64,000 nt of DNA from Phosphoribacter sp037045045 (GTDB lineage Bacteria > Actinomycetota > Actinomycetes > Actinomycetales > Dermatophilaceae), in contig JBAOHL010000004.1 of assembly GCA_037045045.1 (NCBI GenBank), positions 434,001-498,000 of the forward strand, written 5' to 3'. A program made the position numbers and the translations under genes. Shown here one piece after another: positions 16,762 to 25,743 of the stretch. The notes under the pieces were generated by a model. It did not search any database and was not told the origin of the DNA. It worked only from the letters and a program-made list of their open reading frames with translations. Position 1 is the first letter of the stretch; every line of letters starts with the position of its first letter.

Positions 16762-18078
16762 TCAGCGCCGGGTGGTGATGAGCGCCGCGAGGATGTGCGA
16801 GCAGGGACCCCTCCCGCCCCCGTATCGCACATACCACCGGCACGTGCACGTGGCGCCGTGGTCGCCGAGGGTGACCCAGTGTCGATGGCCCTGGTCGCCG
16901 ACCTGGAACGTGTCGCCGGATCGTTCGACGGCCCCCGATTCGACCAGCGCGCGCGCCGCGGTCAACCGGGGGTGATCGCGCTCGACGGCGTCCGCGTCAT
17001 AGGGGATTTCGCGGTGGAAGTATGCCGCGTCGCCCAGGTCGTAGCCGACCTTCCCCGAGGCCGCGAGCACCGCCAGCGCGGACCCGATCTGCGCCCTGCT
17101 CATGCCCGTCTCGCCGGCCAGCGCGTCGGCGTCGATGACCGGCTCCCAGGCGAGATGTTCGAGCAGCCGCAACGCCGGACCTGAGCTCGGGGCGTGGGAG
17201 AGAGCGGTGAGCAACTGGCCTTCACCGGAGAAACCACGGTAGGGCTGCGGACTGACGACCAGGGTGATCCGCCCTCCCTCGAGGTCGGCGACCCACGCGC
17301 TGACACCGGAATCGTGCGACCACACGGTCAGCCGCCGGATGTGCCTCATCACCCGGCGCAGGCTGGTCAGCCGGGCCGTTCCGGCCAGCGTCGCGCTACC
17401 GGGCGCTGCGGGAGTGGTGATCCGCGGTCCCCGTGGTCCCGACGCGACCCCGACCGTCGGCCCCGGCGTCCCGCGGGGGAGCCCGGCGAGGAAGGCCATG
17501 GCCTGGCTCCCGCTGGCTGCGGCGACCGGGGTCATGGCCGCGAGGATCGTCGGGACTTCGGCGAACCCACGGATCCATCGTTCGGGCAACTCGACCTTGC
17601 GTTCCTCGAGCGTCTGCGCCGGAGTGGATACGCGCAGCGAGTCGGCGCCGACCGCGAGGTGCATGAGTTCGTGCCGAGGCAACGCGGCCAGCGCCCCACG
17701 CAGCGGCATGTTGACGTCGACATTGGTCGTGCCGAATCCGATGTCGCCAGAGGCGATCCCGTCGGCGAGCAGGTCGTAGCGGGCGTGCACGCCGTTGCAC
17801 CCGCTGAAGGACTCGAATCTCAGCCGATCGCCGCTCGCCGTGACCACGGGGTCTCTCAACGCGGCCAGTGCGGACAAGTCGAGGTAGGTCGTCGTGGCGA
17901 CGTCGGCCACGGCGAGGATGCCGGCAGCGACGACATCGGGGCGGGCGACGATCCCGGAGAAGAAGCGCGGATGGTCGACGAGGCCGGTCGGGGTCAGGCC
18001 GAGCCCGGTCTCCAACTCGAGCAGCAGGTCGGATCCGGCCGAGTTCGTCAGGGTCGAGGCGCCGATGTCGTTCGTCAT
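16762..18078 (-). CDS. SWIM zinc-finger protein
   Basis: A 438-residue protein ending in a SWIM zinc finger: CTCRWYVRYGGGRGPCSH fits CxC-x(n)-CxH at about residues 412-429. SWIM domains bind DNA or protein and often sit on partner proteins of ATPases. The rest is Ala/Gly-rich alpha/beta sequence without recognised domains. ATG 18078 overlaps the stop of the large upstream gene (ATGA), so the two are translated together. The SWIM plus DUF6493 pairing seen here resembles two-gene sets I know from streptomycetes. No nuclease or ATPase motif is visible. Function unknown. Confidence 0.82.
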   Translation of the reverse strand: MTNDIGASTLTNSAGSDLLLELETGLGLTPTGLVDHPRFFSGIVARPDVVAAGILAVADVATTTYLDLSALAALRDPVVTASGDRLRFESFSGCNGVHARYDLLADGIASGDIGFGTTNVDVNMPLRGALAALPRHELMHLAVGADSLRVSTPAQTLEERKVELPERWIRGFAEVPTILAAMTPVAAASGSQAMAFLAGLPRGTPGPTVGVASGPRGPRITTPAAPGSATLAGTARLTSLRRVMRHIRRLTVWSHDSGVSAWVADLEGGRITLVVSPQPYRGFSGEGQLLTALSHAPSSGPALRLLEHLAWEPVIDADALAGETGMSRAQIGSALAVLAASGKVGYDLGDAAYFHREIPYDADAVERDHPRLTAARALVESGAVERSGDTFQVGDQGHRHWVTLGDHGATCTCRWYVRYGGGRGPCSHILAALITTRR

Positions 18079-20849
18079 CGCGGTATGCCGCCCTGCCGGG
18101 CGCCCGGGCCGGCATCCGCGCCGTGGCCGGCATCCGCACCGAGGCCGCCGTGGTCGCCGAGGGCGCCGGCGTCCCCGTCGCCGCCGAGTGAGCTCCGAGC
18201 GAGGGAGTCGACGGCCTCGAGCAGCGCTTGCGCCTCCACGACCGCCTTCGCGGCCCCTGGTTCGGCGGCGAGGCTCCGGACGGATTCGGGCACCCAACCA
18301 TCCTGGGCCACGCTCACCACCAGGGCCGCGTAGTCGCGGGTGGACCGCAGCAGGTCCGCGAGGCCGGCCGGCTTCTTGTCCGCGGCACACGCCGCGTCGA
18401 GCACCGCCAGCCAGGCCGGCCACACGACCGACCACGACGACAACGCGGCGAGCTCGGCCCACCCGTGGGCCGCTCTAGCCAGCGCCAGCTCACCGTGGGC
18501 GAACAGGGCCAGGCTGCGCTCCCGGAGCAACTCGGGGTCCAGGCGCCCCTGCTCCGCGAGCGTGGCGGCGTGCTCGGCCGCCAGCAGTCGGCTGTCCAAT
18601 CGGGGATGGGTCAATAGCCGGGCCACGTGATGGTGGACGCCGGGGCCGATCGGTCCGGCCGACCACACCACGATGGGCAGCTTCTGGGCGTGCAGGACCG
18701 AATTCGGGTCGGCCCCGCCCGCCATCATCGTGGCGAGGTTCTCCACGTCCCATGGGCAGACGCCCAACGACGGCCCCGGCTCGTCCGCGCCCCACCTGCG
18801 CCAGCTGGTGTCACCGGCTTCGGTCGGTTGGCACAACCCGTCGACGCCGTCCAGCTCCGCGAGCCAGTGCGGCAGCGGCAGCGTCAGCCCGGACGTCCCG
18901 GGCTCCAGCGTCGGGAAGTCGACCTGACGAGGTGACCACCCGCCCGCGGCGATCCACGAGCGAATGACCTCGACTCCGTCGCGCTCGCCTGCCACTGCTC
19001 GCCGGCGAGCGAACCACGACCGTCCGGGCGCCGTCTCGCCGATCGGCGCCAGCGTCGTCCCGGTGAACCGCCGCACGTCGTCCGGGCTGGTCGGACCCAG
19101 CCTCAGCAGCGCCTGGACGAGGTCGTACGGGCCGTAGCCCACGTCGCGGGCCCGACGGACCCGGTCGGCGAGAACCGCGACCTCGAGCGTGCCGTCGGCC
19201 CGTGACGGCGTGCTGAGCAGCTCGTCGAGGGGTCCCAACCGGGCCAGGGTCTCTTCGACGAGCCGGTCGGTGAAGAGCAGGGTTGGCGGCGGCCGGAACT
19301 CGTAGGTATGCCGCTCGACGATGGGGTCGCCCCCGGGCCGGTCGTGACGGTAACTCGTTGTGGTATGCACGTAGGAGCGGCGACCCACCCCGGTCGTGGC
19401 CCACTGGTGGAGCAGGTACGGGGTGCGGACGAGCCCGTACTCGCCCGGGCCGGCTGCCGCCGCGACGAGCGAGCGGAGCCGGTCGAGATCGCGGTGCGCG
19501 AACCGCACGACGAGATCGAGGTATGCCGCCTCCGTGGTGATCCGCGACCACGTCGCCACGTCGGATCCGGCCTGGTCGAGCCCGACGTCGCTCGCGGCAT
19601 ACGGCTGGAACGGCCCGGAGCGGAACGGCTCGACGGTATGGGACCACGCCGGCAGCGCGGTGATCCCTGCCGTGGGGGCGGGGGTCGATTCCGTGCACTC
19701 CGGCTGCCCGAGCAGGGCGCGGGCCTTGGCTGCGAGCGCGGCGTCGTCACTGGCGGCGGCCATGGTGAGCAAGGGCTCTCGCGCACCGCCATTCGTCGTC
19801 GCGAGCTTGGCCACGAGGGTGGTCTTCTGGGCCTTCTCCGGGCGGGCGAGGATCACCGTCCCGAACTCGACGAGGTCCTCGTCGGCCAGCCCCGCATCGA
19901 GGGCCATCCCGAGCAACGTCTTCGTCACGCTCCCATGTGCGGTGGGCAGGACGTGCAACACGAGCGCGACGTTCTCCCTGATCTCCTCCGGCGTCGGATC
20001 CAGACCCTTGAGCACCTCGGCAATGACCTTCTGGTTGGTCACTCGGTCCGCGCGGCTCAATGCCCGCAACGCCCCGCGCAGCAACGGTTCTCGATCGAGG
20101 ACGCCGGAGCCGACGGCCTCGCGGACGGCCGGTTCGACCCGCCACCCCTGCTCCGTGAAGGCAGCCCACTCCTGCAGCGCGTCGGGCGTCGCGAGGGCCG
20201 CATCGAGCAGCGCCGTGGCCGAGCGCGTGCCGGCCAGACAGTCGCCGAGCGTGAGGCTCTCGTCGAGCGCGTACGCCGGCCCCACCGCGCCCGACGTGAC
20301 GGTCAGCAGGGCCAGGGGGGTCCAGTTCCTCGCCCGCGTGCTCCGCGCGTAGAGATGCGCCGAGCGCAGCAGCGACGTCCACCCGAGGACGTAGGTCTCC
20401 GTGAGTGGGGTGTCCAGCTCGTGGCCGGCGACTGCGGCGCTCGTCACGCTGACGAGCTCGCCGAGGCCCCGTCGGCCCGCGCCGCGCAACGTGGTCGTCG
20501 TCGCCGACTGGACGAAGGCGGCCGCCCAGTCGGGGCCACGCCCGACGAGACGTTCGGCGCACGTAGTGGCGGCCCGCTCGTTGTCGTTCGACAGGAAGCG
20601 TTGGCCCCAGCGGCAGTTGCGCGAAGCTTCGTTCGGGTCTGCCGACAAGGTCAACGCGAGGAACAACTGGACGGCCCGGGACTCCTCCCGCCAGTCCCGA
20701 TCGGCGACGCGTCGGGCGTGGGATCGGCCGGTGCGCCGGTACCACGTGCCGGCCGCCGTCGCCTCCGTTGGCGGCATCGCGGTGAGCAGGTCGCGCAGCC
20801 CCTGCCAGTCGCTGGCCTCGACCAGTCGGTCCAACTCCCCGACGTCCAC
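18075..20849 (-). CDS. DUF6493-like large helical protein, partner of the SWIM protein
   Basis: A 924-residue protein starting at GTG 20849 (VDVGELDRLVEASDWQGLRD). It is dominated by amphipathic helices: the middle section (DPTPEEIRENVALVLHVLPT, then LADEDLVEFGTVILA) looks like HEAT-type helical repeats, suggesting a scaffold. The C-terminal 35 residues are low-complexity Gly/Asp/Ala/His (DAGHGADAGPGARQGG). The DUF6493 assignment rests on remembered family features and on the SWIM neighbour, so it is tentative. There are no transmembrane segments or signal peptide. Longer in-frame starts upstream run into non-homologous sequence and were rejected. Confidence 0.72.
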   Translation of the reverse strand: MDVGELDRLVEASDWQGLRDLLTAMPPTEATAAGTWYRRTGRSHARRVADRDWREESRAVQLFLALTLSADPNEASRNCRWGQRFLSNDNERAATTCAERLVGRGPDWAAAFVQSATTTTLRGAGRRGLGELVSVTSAAVAGHELDTPLTETYVLGWTSLLRSAHLYARSTRARNWTPLALLTVTSGAVGPAYALDESLTLGDCLAGTRSATALLDAALATPDALQEWAAFTEQGWRVEPAVREAVGSGVLDREPLLRGALRALSRADRVTNQKVIAEVLKGLDPTPEEIRENVALVLHVLPTAHGSVTKTLLGMALDAGLADEDLVEFGTVILARPEKAQKTTLVAKLATTNGGAREPLLTMAAASDDAALAAKARALLGQPECTESTPAPTAGITALPAWSHTVEPFRSGPFQPYAASDVGLDQAGSDVATWSRITTEAAYLDLVVRFAHRDLDRLRSLVAAAAGPGEYGLVRTPYLLHQWATTGVGRRSYVHTTTSYRHDRPGGDPIVERHTYEFRPPPTLLFTDRLVEETLARLGPLDELLSTPSRADGTLEVAVLADRVRRARDVGYGPYDLVQALLRLGPTSPDDVRRFTGTTLAPIGETAPGRSWFARRRAVAGERDGVEVIRSWIAAGGWSPRQVDFPTLEPGTSGLTLPLPHWLAELDGVDGLCQPTEAGDTSWRRWGADEPGPSLGVCPWDVENLATMMAGGADPNSVLHAQKLPIVVWSAGPIGPGVHHHVARLLTHPRLDSRLLAAEHAATLAEQGRLDPELLRERSLALFAHGELALARAAHGWAELAALSSWSVVWPAWLAVLDAACAADKKPAGLADLLRSTRDYAALVVSVAQDGWVPESVRSLAAEPGAAKAVVEAQALLEAVDSLARSSLGGDGDAGALGDHGGLGADAGHGADAGPGARQGGIPR

Positions 20850-20926
20850 GCTTGCAGCGTAGAGGCGCGATGGGGCGACGATGCTGCTTCCCGCCTGTGG
20901 CAACGGGCGGGAGCCGCCGACGGGAG

Positions 20927-21373
20927 CTACACCTGGGTCCGCTTTCGCGGCTTGCCCCACCATCCCGAAAGCCCAAGGCGTGCTCGTGCCAATTGGTTCA
21001 CGATGTACGCAGCCCCCAGGCCGAAGGACAGATAGACCGTCTCCGTCGCGATGCCGCCTAAGCTTCTGGCACACGTCGTGAGCAGAACGGTCCCCTCGAC
21101 GCCGCCCGGCCGAGTGCAGACCTTACCGCTGTGAAGCTCCGTCCCCGGGGCAGCGTGAGCTTGGGCCAGTAGTCCATCCGGATAACGAATGACGAGGGAC
21201 CCCCCGGCATCCACGACCCGCACGTCGTCGTCGGCGAGGAGCACGACCACGTTGTTCCGATCTTCGATGGACGTCAATAGGCGTGGGAAACCCACGACGG
21301 TGAACACCGCAGCTGCCGCAAGGACAACCAAACTGGCCCGCCTCACGACGACGGAAGCTCTAGCGATCGCCAT
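20927..21373 (-). CDS. small membrane protein, unknown
   Basis: About 148 residues. An N-terminal transmembrane segment (RRASLVVLAAAAVFTVVGF) is followed by a predicted outside domain with VVVLLADDDVRVVDAGGSLV and two cysteines. A weakly hydrophobic C-terminal stretch (VYLSFGLGAAYIVNQLA) precedes a basic tail. ATG 21373 is chosen because GGAGGA lies eight bases upstream; a TTG two codons earlier is too close to it. No family recognised. It belongs to a cluster of orphan genes with lower G+C than their surroundings. Confidence 0.6.
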   Translation of the reverse strand: MAIARASVVVRRASLVVLAAAAVFTVVGFPRLLTSIEDRNNVVVLLADDDVRVVDAGGSLVIRYPDGLLAQAHAAPGTELHSGKVCTRPGGVEGTVLLTTCARSLGGIATETVYLSFGLGAAYIVNQLARARLGLSGWWGKPRKRTQV

Positions 21374-21498
21374 GGGCAACGTCCTCCGGACCTTCCCGAA
21401 TCAGAAGAGTGGCCTGTGTGACGTCGAGGGAGCGCCTGCCCTGGTTGATCCGCGAGAGCTCCATGGCGGGACCGTATCGACGAAAGCCACTGCGAAGG

Positions 21499-21840
21499 TT
21501 ACCAAGGAGCGGCGCCGACATTGACGATCGCTCCGATCGTACAGCCGACTGTTCCTACAATGAGGAGTGCGAGTGGGAAGGCAATCGCAGCAGCATTTTC
21601 CCCCGGCGCGACGCGCTTGACACGGGCGGCCGAATGGAAGAGGCAGATGCCAGAGAAGGGACCGCTGAGAATCACTAGCGTGCCTGCCAACCAAACCAGC
21701 GGCGGCCACGCGAGGAGTGTGTGCAGAAGATACAACCCAAGTCCACCTAGTCCACAGATGATGGCACCCAGAAGATGCAGGGTCGCCAGAATGGACTCGT
21801 ATCGAACATGGCCCGGATCTCGTTTTCGTTGAGGCGGCAA
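21499..21840 (-). CDS. small membrane protein, unknown
   Basis: About 113 residues with three hydrophobic segments: LATLHLLGAIICGLGGLGLY, LVWLAGTLVILSGPFSGICL and AAIAFPLALLIVGTVGCTIG. No ATG is available; TTG 21840 with GGAG five bases upstream is the best start. Codon choice is less G+C-biased than in neighbouring genes. No family recognised. Its 5' end faces, and slightly overlaps, the possible gene on the opposite strand. Confidence 0.5.
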   Translation of the reverse strand: MPPQRKRDPGHVRYESILATLHLLGAIICGLGGLGLYLLHTLLAWPPLVWLAGTLVILSGPFSGICLFHSAARVKRVAPGENAAAIAFPLALLIVGTVGCTIGAIVNVGAAPW

Positions 21841-22305
21841 ATTCTCCAGGTATGTGTCGTGTTGGGTCTACAACAGCCCCTGGTGAGCGCCGCCGTACCT
21901 GAGTGGATGGTTGTGTCCGAGGAATTCCCCGAACCCGTTGTAGGAACATTGTTAGAAGATGTCGGTGTGAGGTTGACCAGCGCGCGGAAGATCTCTGCTC
22001 CCTCCGACCAGGTCCCGGTCGGAAAATGGGAGTTCGAGGGCATCGTGGTATACGCAGAGCCCGCCGCGCCACTGTGTCAGGCAGTGCTGGCCGACCAGGA
22101 TGTACTGGTCCAAGTGCGCTTCGGGCCCGGCGTTACGCAAGAGCTGGCGCCTAGAGAACGAGCATGTGTGCGGGGCGTGCCCTTTATTGTTGCGCGTTAT
22201 GAGTGGGAGTGCTTCGACATACCGGATACGCGGCGCGACTTCGCAGTGCTGTCCACGCTCTTGCTCCCGTCAGGCGACAGATGGTCAGTGTTCGTGCCGT
22301 CGTGA
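21808..22305 (+). CDS. hypothetical protein
   Basis: An open frame of 165 residues from ATG 21808; GTG 21883 (VSAAVPEWMVVSEEFPEPVV) is an alternative that avoids the overlap with the divergent gene. The sequence is soluble-looking apart from the disputed N terminus, with four cysteines in the second half. G+C content is visibly lower here. No family recognised; the gene may be a recent acquisition or a chance frame. Confidence 0.42.
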   Translation: MARISFSLRRQILQVCVVLGLQQPLVSAAVPEWMVVSEEFPEPVVGTLLEDVGVRLTSARKISAPSDQVPVGKWEFEGIVVYAEPAAPLCQAVLADQDVLVQVRFGPGVTQELAPRERACVRGVPFIVARYEWECFDIPDTRRDFAVLSTLLLPSGDRWSVFVPS

Positions 22306-22408
22306 CGGCTGGGGGCTCGACCCTGGCCCACGGGTCGGCGTGGGCCGTCGGGCGGGTTGGAGCGTGAGAGTGTCCCTGTGATGCAGTGTCGGCGCTCGTC
22401 CAGGCAGG

Positions 22409-23395
22409 TCACGGTGGCCGGGTCTTGCTCGAGTGGTGGTCGACGAGGGCATCGTTGGCGGCCCGCCAGTGCTCGATCATCGATGGCCCGCCGTGGCCGT
22501 CGCCTTCGTCGATGAGCAACTCGGATGCCGGCCAGTCGCGGTGCAGCCGCCACGGCGTGATCGCTGGGCTCGAGATGTCTCGTCGACCGTGAATGAGCGT
22601 CGCCGGGATCCCCGCGAGGCGGTCGAGACGGTCGAGGATCGGCGGCTGGCAGAACCCGTCGTGGGACCAGTAGCGCGCGGTCAGACGGAAGAAGGCGACG
22701 CGGAACGCCTCGTCGTGCCAGCGGGGGTCACGGGCGAAGCCACCGGTGCCGATGGAGACGTGGGTGTCCTCCCAGAGAGCCCATTCCCACGATGCGGCGT
22801 CGCGCACGGCCCGGTCGGGCGACTCCAGCAACTGCGCGTAGGCCTCGACGATGCGTCCGCGTCCGCGGGTATAGCCGATGCCGGCCTGCTCGGCGTGGGT
22901 GGCGAAGCGGTCCCAGGCTTCGGGGAACATCGTGCCGACGCCCTCGGTGATCCAATCCACCTCGGCGCGACTGGTCGTCGTGACAGCGAAGAGCACCATG
23001 CCCAGGACGCGCTCCGGGTGCTCGACAGCGTAGGCAAGAGCCAAGGTCGAGCCCCACGAGACGCCGGTGAGGATCCACCGGTCGATACCACGGTGGTCGC
23101 GAACAGCCTCCATGTCGCCGATCAGATGGGCCGTGTTGTTGTCGCGCAACGACGTCTCGGGGTCGCCGGCGTGGGGGGTGGACCGGCCGCATCCACGTTG
23201 CTCGAACCCGACGACACGGGTGCGGGTCAGATCGAATCGGTGGCGGTAGCTGCTGGTGCCGAGCGCCCCACCCGGCCCTCCGTGCACGTACAGGGCTGGC
23301 ACACCCTCCGGGTTTCCCCACTCCTCCCAGTAGACGAGCTGGCCGCCACCGACATCGACGAGCCCGCTGCCAATCGGGAGCTCACTCACGCTCAT
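22409..23395 (-). CDS. pip: proline iminopeptidase (prolyl aminopeptidase)
   Basis: Cytoplasmic alpha/beta-hydrolase of family S33 that releases N-terminal proline from peptides. Diagnostic elements are YVHGGPGGALGTSSY (oxyanion-hole HGGPG, residues 38-42), FEQRGCGRSTPH, the nucleophile elbow GVSWGS with Ser113, a cap region, and the Asp/His pair in IHGRRDISSP and GDGHGG near residues 265-302. Length 328 is normal for the family. Start GTG/ATG choice is simple, with MSVSELPIGSGLVDVGGGQL typical of Pip N termini. Single gene, transcribed leftward. Confidence 0.93.
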   Translation of the reverse strand: MSVSELPIGSGLVDVGGGQLVYWEEWGNPEGVPALYVHGGPGGALGTSSYRHRFDLTRTRVVGFEQRGCGRSTPHAGDPETSLRDNNTAHLIGDMEAVRDHRGIDRWILTGVSWGSTLALAYAVEHPERVLGMVLFAVTTTSRAEVDWITEGVGTMFPEAWDRFATHAEQAGIGYTRGRGRIVEAYAQLLESPDRAVRDAASWEWALWEDTHVSIGTGGFARDPRWHDEAFRVAFFRLTARYWSHDGFCQPPILDRLDRLAGIPATLIHGRRDISSPAITPWRLHRDWPASELLIDEGDGHGGPSMIEHWRAANDALVDHHSSKTRPP

Positions 23396-23575
23396 GTGTC
23401 GATCACACCAGAGTACCCAGCCCTAGTGCCTGGCCATGGTCGGACGACAGGTCGCCGGGAACCGGATGATCGAGAAGTGCATCGCCCAAGGGCGCGACGT
23501 CTCCGAACTCGGCGGTGCGACGCCGCCGCGGCAAACTCTGACCATCGGCGGACCCGAGCCCGCCGAGGCGTGGAA

Positions 23576-23941
23576 TCAGGCGAGTGCGCTCGGTCCCTCC
23601 GACTCCGCCGCGCCGAGAGCTCGACGGCCGGCAGGCGTCATCCGGCCCTCGGCCGTTAGGCGGGCCGCGATGGACCGGTTGCGGGCCGAGGTCGTCCCGC
23701 GGGTGCGACGCGGGGCGAACCGTTGCAGGTAGGTGGTGCGGTCGTTCGCGCGCCGGGTGCTCTCGCTCCACCCGAAGGCGATGCCGGCCTCGAGCAGGTC
23801 GTGGAAACTCACCGACGGGTGGTTGCTCTTGGAGCGCTGCAGGCGGACCCACCCGCCTGGATGCGTTTCGTGATGGTCGGCCAGCCAGCGCCACAAGTCC
23901 TCGGTCGTGGCGAACTCCATGACGTCCGGTTCAGTACCCAT
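23576..23941 (-). CDS. YdeI/OmpD-associated-like protein, C-terminally short
   Basis: The N-terminal 105 residues match the YdeI family (VMEFATTEDLWRWLADHHET, GWVRLQRSKSNHPSVSFHDL, LLEAGIAFGWSESTRRAND, YLQRFAPRRTRGTTSARN). Family members are usually about 190 residues; here a stop follows EGPSALA at about residue 121. The conserved C-terminal segment that normally follows is not evident in any downstream frame. It therefore looks truncated by replacement or decay rather than by a simple shift. Family function is poorly defined (stress or bacteriocin protection). Confidence 0.68.
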   Translation of the reverse strand: MGTEPDVMEFATTEDLWRWLADHHETHPGGWVRLQRSKSNHPSVSFHDLLEAGIAFGWSESTRRANDRTTYLQRFAPRRTRGTTSARNRSIAARLTAEGRMTPAGRRALGAAESEGPSALA

Positions 23942-24099
23942 GCCCGCCACGCTAGGGCCGAGGACTGACAGCCCACCCCTGGTCGGCTAGGTGCGAGGTG
24001 GGTGTGCCGCGCTTACCCGGGTATGCCGCGTGCACCCCGGGTATGTCGCGTGCACCCGGTAGCCGCGCCCAGGCGGCATACCGGGGTGGCCTGGTCGGC

Positions 24100-24780
24100 T
24101 CAGCGAACGACCTTGAGGCCGAACAGCGGGGTCCCCAGGGCGTTCATCAGGCGCAGCCACAGGGGCAGGACCATCTCGGTGCCCCGGGCGGTGGTGATGT
24201 CGCCGAGGTCGACGACGTCGGTGTGCCCGAAGGATTGCAGCAGGGCGACCACCGTGGCCTTGGCGTCGGCGTCGTTGCCCGAGACGAACACCGAGTGGGC
24301 GCCCTCGGCGAGCGAGCCGGGGTCAACCATGAGCGCGGCGGTCATCGTGTTGAGCGCTTTCACGACCAAGAGGTCGGGGAAGGTCGCCTGGATCCGCTCG
24401 CCGAGCGAGTCGTCGTCCTTGACGAACAGGGTGGGCGGGAACCCGGCCGAGAAGTCGAGCGGGTTGGCCACGTCGATCAGGATCTTGCCGGCGAGGGCGT
24501 CGGAGCCGACGGCCTGCAAGGTGGCGATCGAGACGTTGCCGCTCGTGGCGTTGACGAACACGTCCGCGCCGGCCCCGACCTCGGCAAAGGCGGCGACCTT
24601 GACGGTGGGGTGGTCATGGGCCCATGACGCGAACGACGGATTGCCCATCTGGTCGGGGTCGGTCTTGGCCAGGGTGGCCGCGACGTCGCGGGTGCCGACA
24701 GTGACGTCGTGACCGAGGTCGGCCAGTCGGCCGGCGAGGGCCTGTCCGACCATGCCGGTTCCGAGAACGGCGATCTGCAT
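24100..24780 (-). CDS. NADPH-dependent F420 reductase-like oxidoreductase (NADP-binding)
   Basis: A 226-residue Rossmann protein of the F420H2:NADP oxidoreductase/NpdG family. The dinucleotide motif MQIAVLGTGMVGQALAGRLA (GxGxxG) opens the protein. TVGTRD follows beta strand 2, and NATSGN, ILIDVANPLDFS and VVKALNTMTAALM match the family. It would shuttle electrons between F420 or another substrate and NADP(H). It is divergent from a TetR regulator with shared putative operator half-sites between them, suggesting local control. The family also contains proteins that do not use F420, so the cofactor is inferred. Confidence 0.85.
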   Translation of the reverse strand: MQIAVLGTGMVGQALAGRLADLGHDVTVGTRDVAATLAKTDPDQMGNPSFASWAHDHPTVKVAAFAEVGAGADVFVNATSGNVSIATLQAVGSDALAGKILIDVANPLDFSAGFPPTLFVKDDDSLGERIQATFPDLLVVKALNTMTAALMVDPGSLAEGAHSVFVSGNDADAKATVVALLQSFGHTDVVDLGDITTARGTEMVLPLWLRLMNALGTPLFGLKVVR

Positions 24781-24853
24781 GTGTGTTCTCCTCGATGAGG
24801 GTGGCGCCGGGCGGTCCGGATCGGACTCCGGTGCTGGACAGCATCAGAGTACG

Positions 24854-25005
24854 TACAGGTCTGTCCACCTCGCAAGTGGAGAAACCGCGAAGGGACGAAC
24901 GGCAGGTAAGTGGAGAAAGGTAGTGAAGAAAGCATGAAGGGCCAGCGGCAGGGGGCCGAACGCGCCATGCGGTCATCGCGCTGGAGGAAACCTACCGGTC
25001 TGTAT
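24854..25005. promoter_or_regulatory. divergent control region with repeated putative TetR operator half-sites
   Basis: Two related sequences lie in the npd-like/tetR intergenic region: TACAGGTCTGTCC (24854-24866) and TACCGGTCTGTAT (24993-25005), identical at 10 of 13 positions. The left one falls between a possible -35 (TTGCGA) and -10 (TACTCT, spacing 18) for the leftward gene. The right one is about 16 bases before the tetR ribosome-binding site AAGGAG. The arrangement suits a regulator controlling both genes. Confidence 0.45.
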
Positions 25006-25033
25006 CATGAGACGAACAGGAAGGAGACCGCCG

Positions 25034-25645
25034 ATGACCCAGCCCGGCAGCCGACGAGGAGCGCGCGATCGGATCCTGCAGACGGCCTTCCGATTGTTCT
25101 ACGCCCACGGGCCCCGGGGGGCCGGCGTCGACACCATCGTCGCCGAGTCGGGCGTGGCGAAGACGACCCTGTACAAGTACTTCCCACGCAAGGACGACCT
25201 CGTCCTGGCCTACCTCGACGTCGTCGACCAGACCTGGTTCGGCACGCTGCGGGCCGCCGCCCGGGCCGCCGGCGAGTCCCCGGCGCAGCAGCTCGTCGGT
25301 CTGTTCGACGCCTTGGGCTCGGTGTGCCGGCGCGACGGCTACCACGGGTGCGCGTTCATCAACACCGCTGCCGAGTCCAAACCCGGCAGCGACGTCCACG
25401 GGCGCTCCGTCGAACACAAGGCCCTCGTGCGGGCCTGGGTAGGCGACCTCGCCCGGCGCGCCGGTGCCGCCGAGCCCGACCAGCTGGCCCGCCAGCTCAC
25501 CATCCTGCTCGACGGGGGACTGGCCGCTGGCGTGCTCGACGCCGATCCGGCGACGCCGGAGGCCGTCAAGGCCGCGGCGCGAGTGCTCGTCGAGGCCGCC
25601 TGCCCGCCCGTCGCCTCCGCCTGCCCGCCCGTCGCCTCCGCCTGA
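25034..25645 (+). CDS. TetR/AcrR-family transcriptional regulator
   Basis: A 203-residue repressor. The N-terminal helix-turn-helix spans about residues 8-55: RDRILQTAFRLFYAHGPRGA, then VDTIVAESGVAKTTLYKYFP. The ligand-binding domain follows (FDALGSVCRRDGYHGCAFIN). ATG 25034 follows AAGGAG (25021-25026). The last 15 residues are a duplicated heptad, ACPPVAS twice, encoded by a perfect 21-bp tandem repeat near 25598-25640, a recent expansion of the tail. It probably regulates the divergent oxidoreductase gene. Confidence 0.9.
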   Translation: MTQPGSRRGARDRILQTAFRLFYAHGPRGAGVDTIVAESGVAKTTLYKYFPRKDDLVLAYLDVVDQTWFGTLRAAARAAGESPAQQLVGLFDALGSVCRRDGYHGCAFINTAAESKPGSDVHGRSVEHKALVRAWVGDLARRAGAAEPDQLARQLTILLDGGLAAGVLDADPATPEAVKAAARVLVEAACPPVASACPPVASA

Positions 25646-25743
25646 CGCTCCGCGCCGGTGGGTCGCCGCGCCGGCCCGCCGTCGGTCCGCTCGCCCGGGT
25701 CGCGTGACACGATGGATCCTCGACGGGACAGGGGAGTTGGGCC

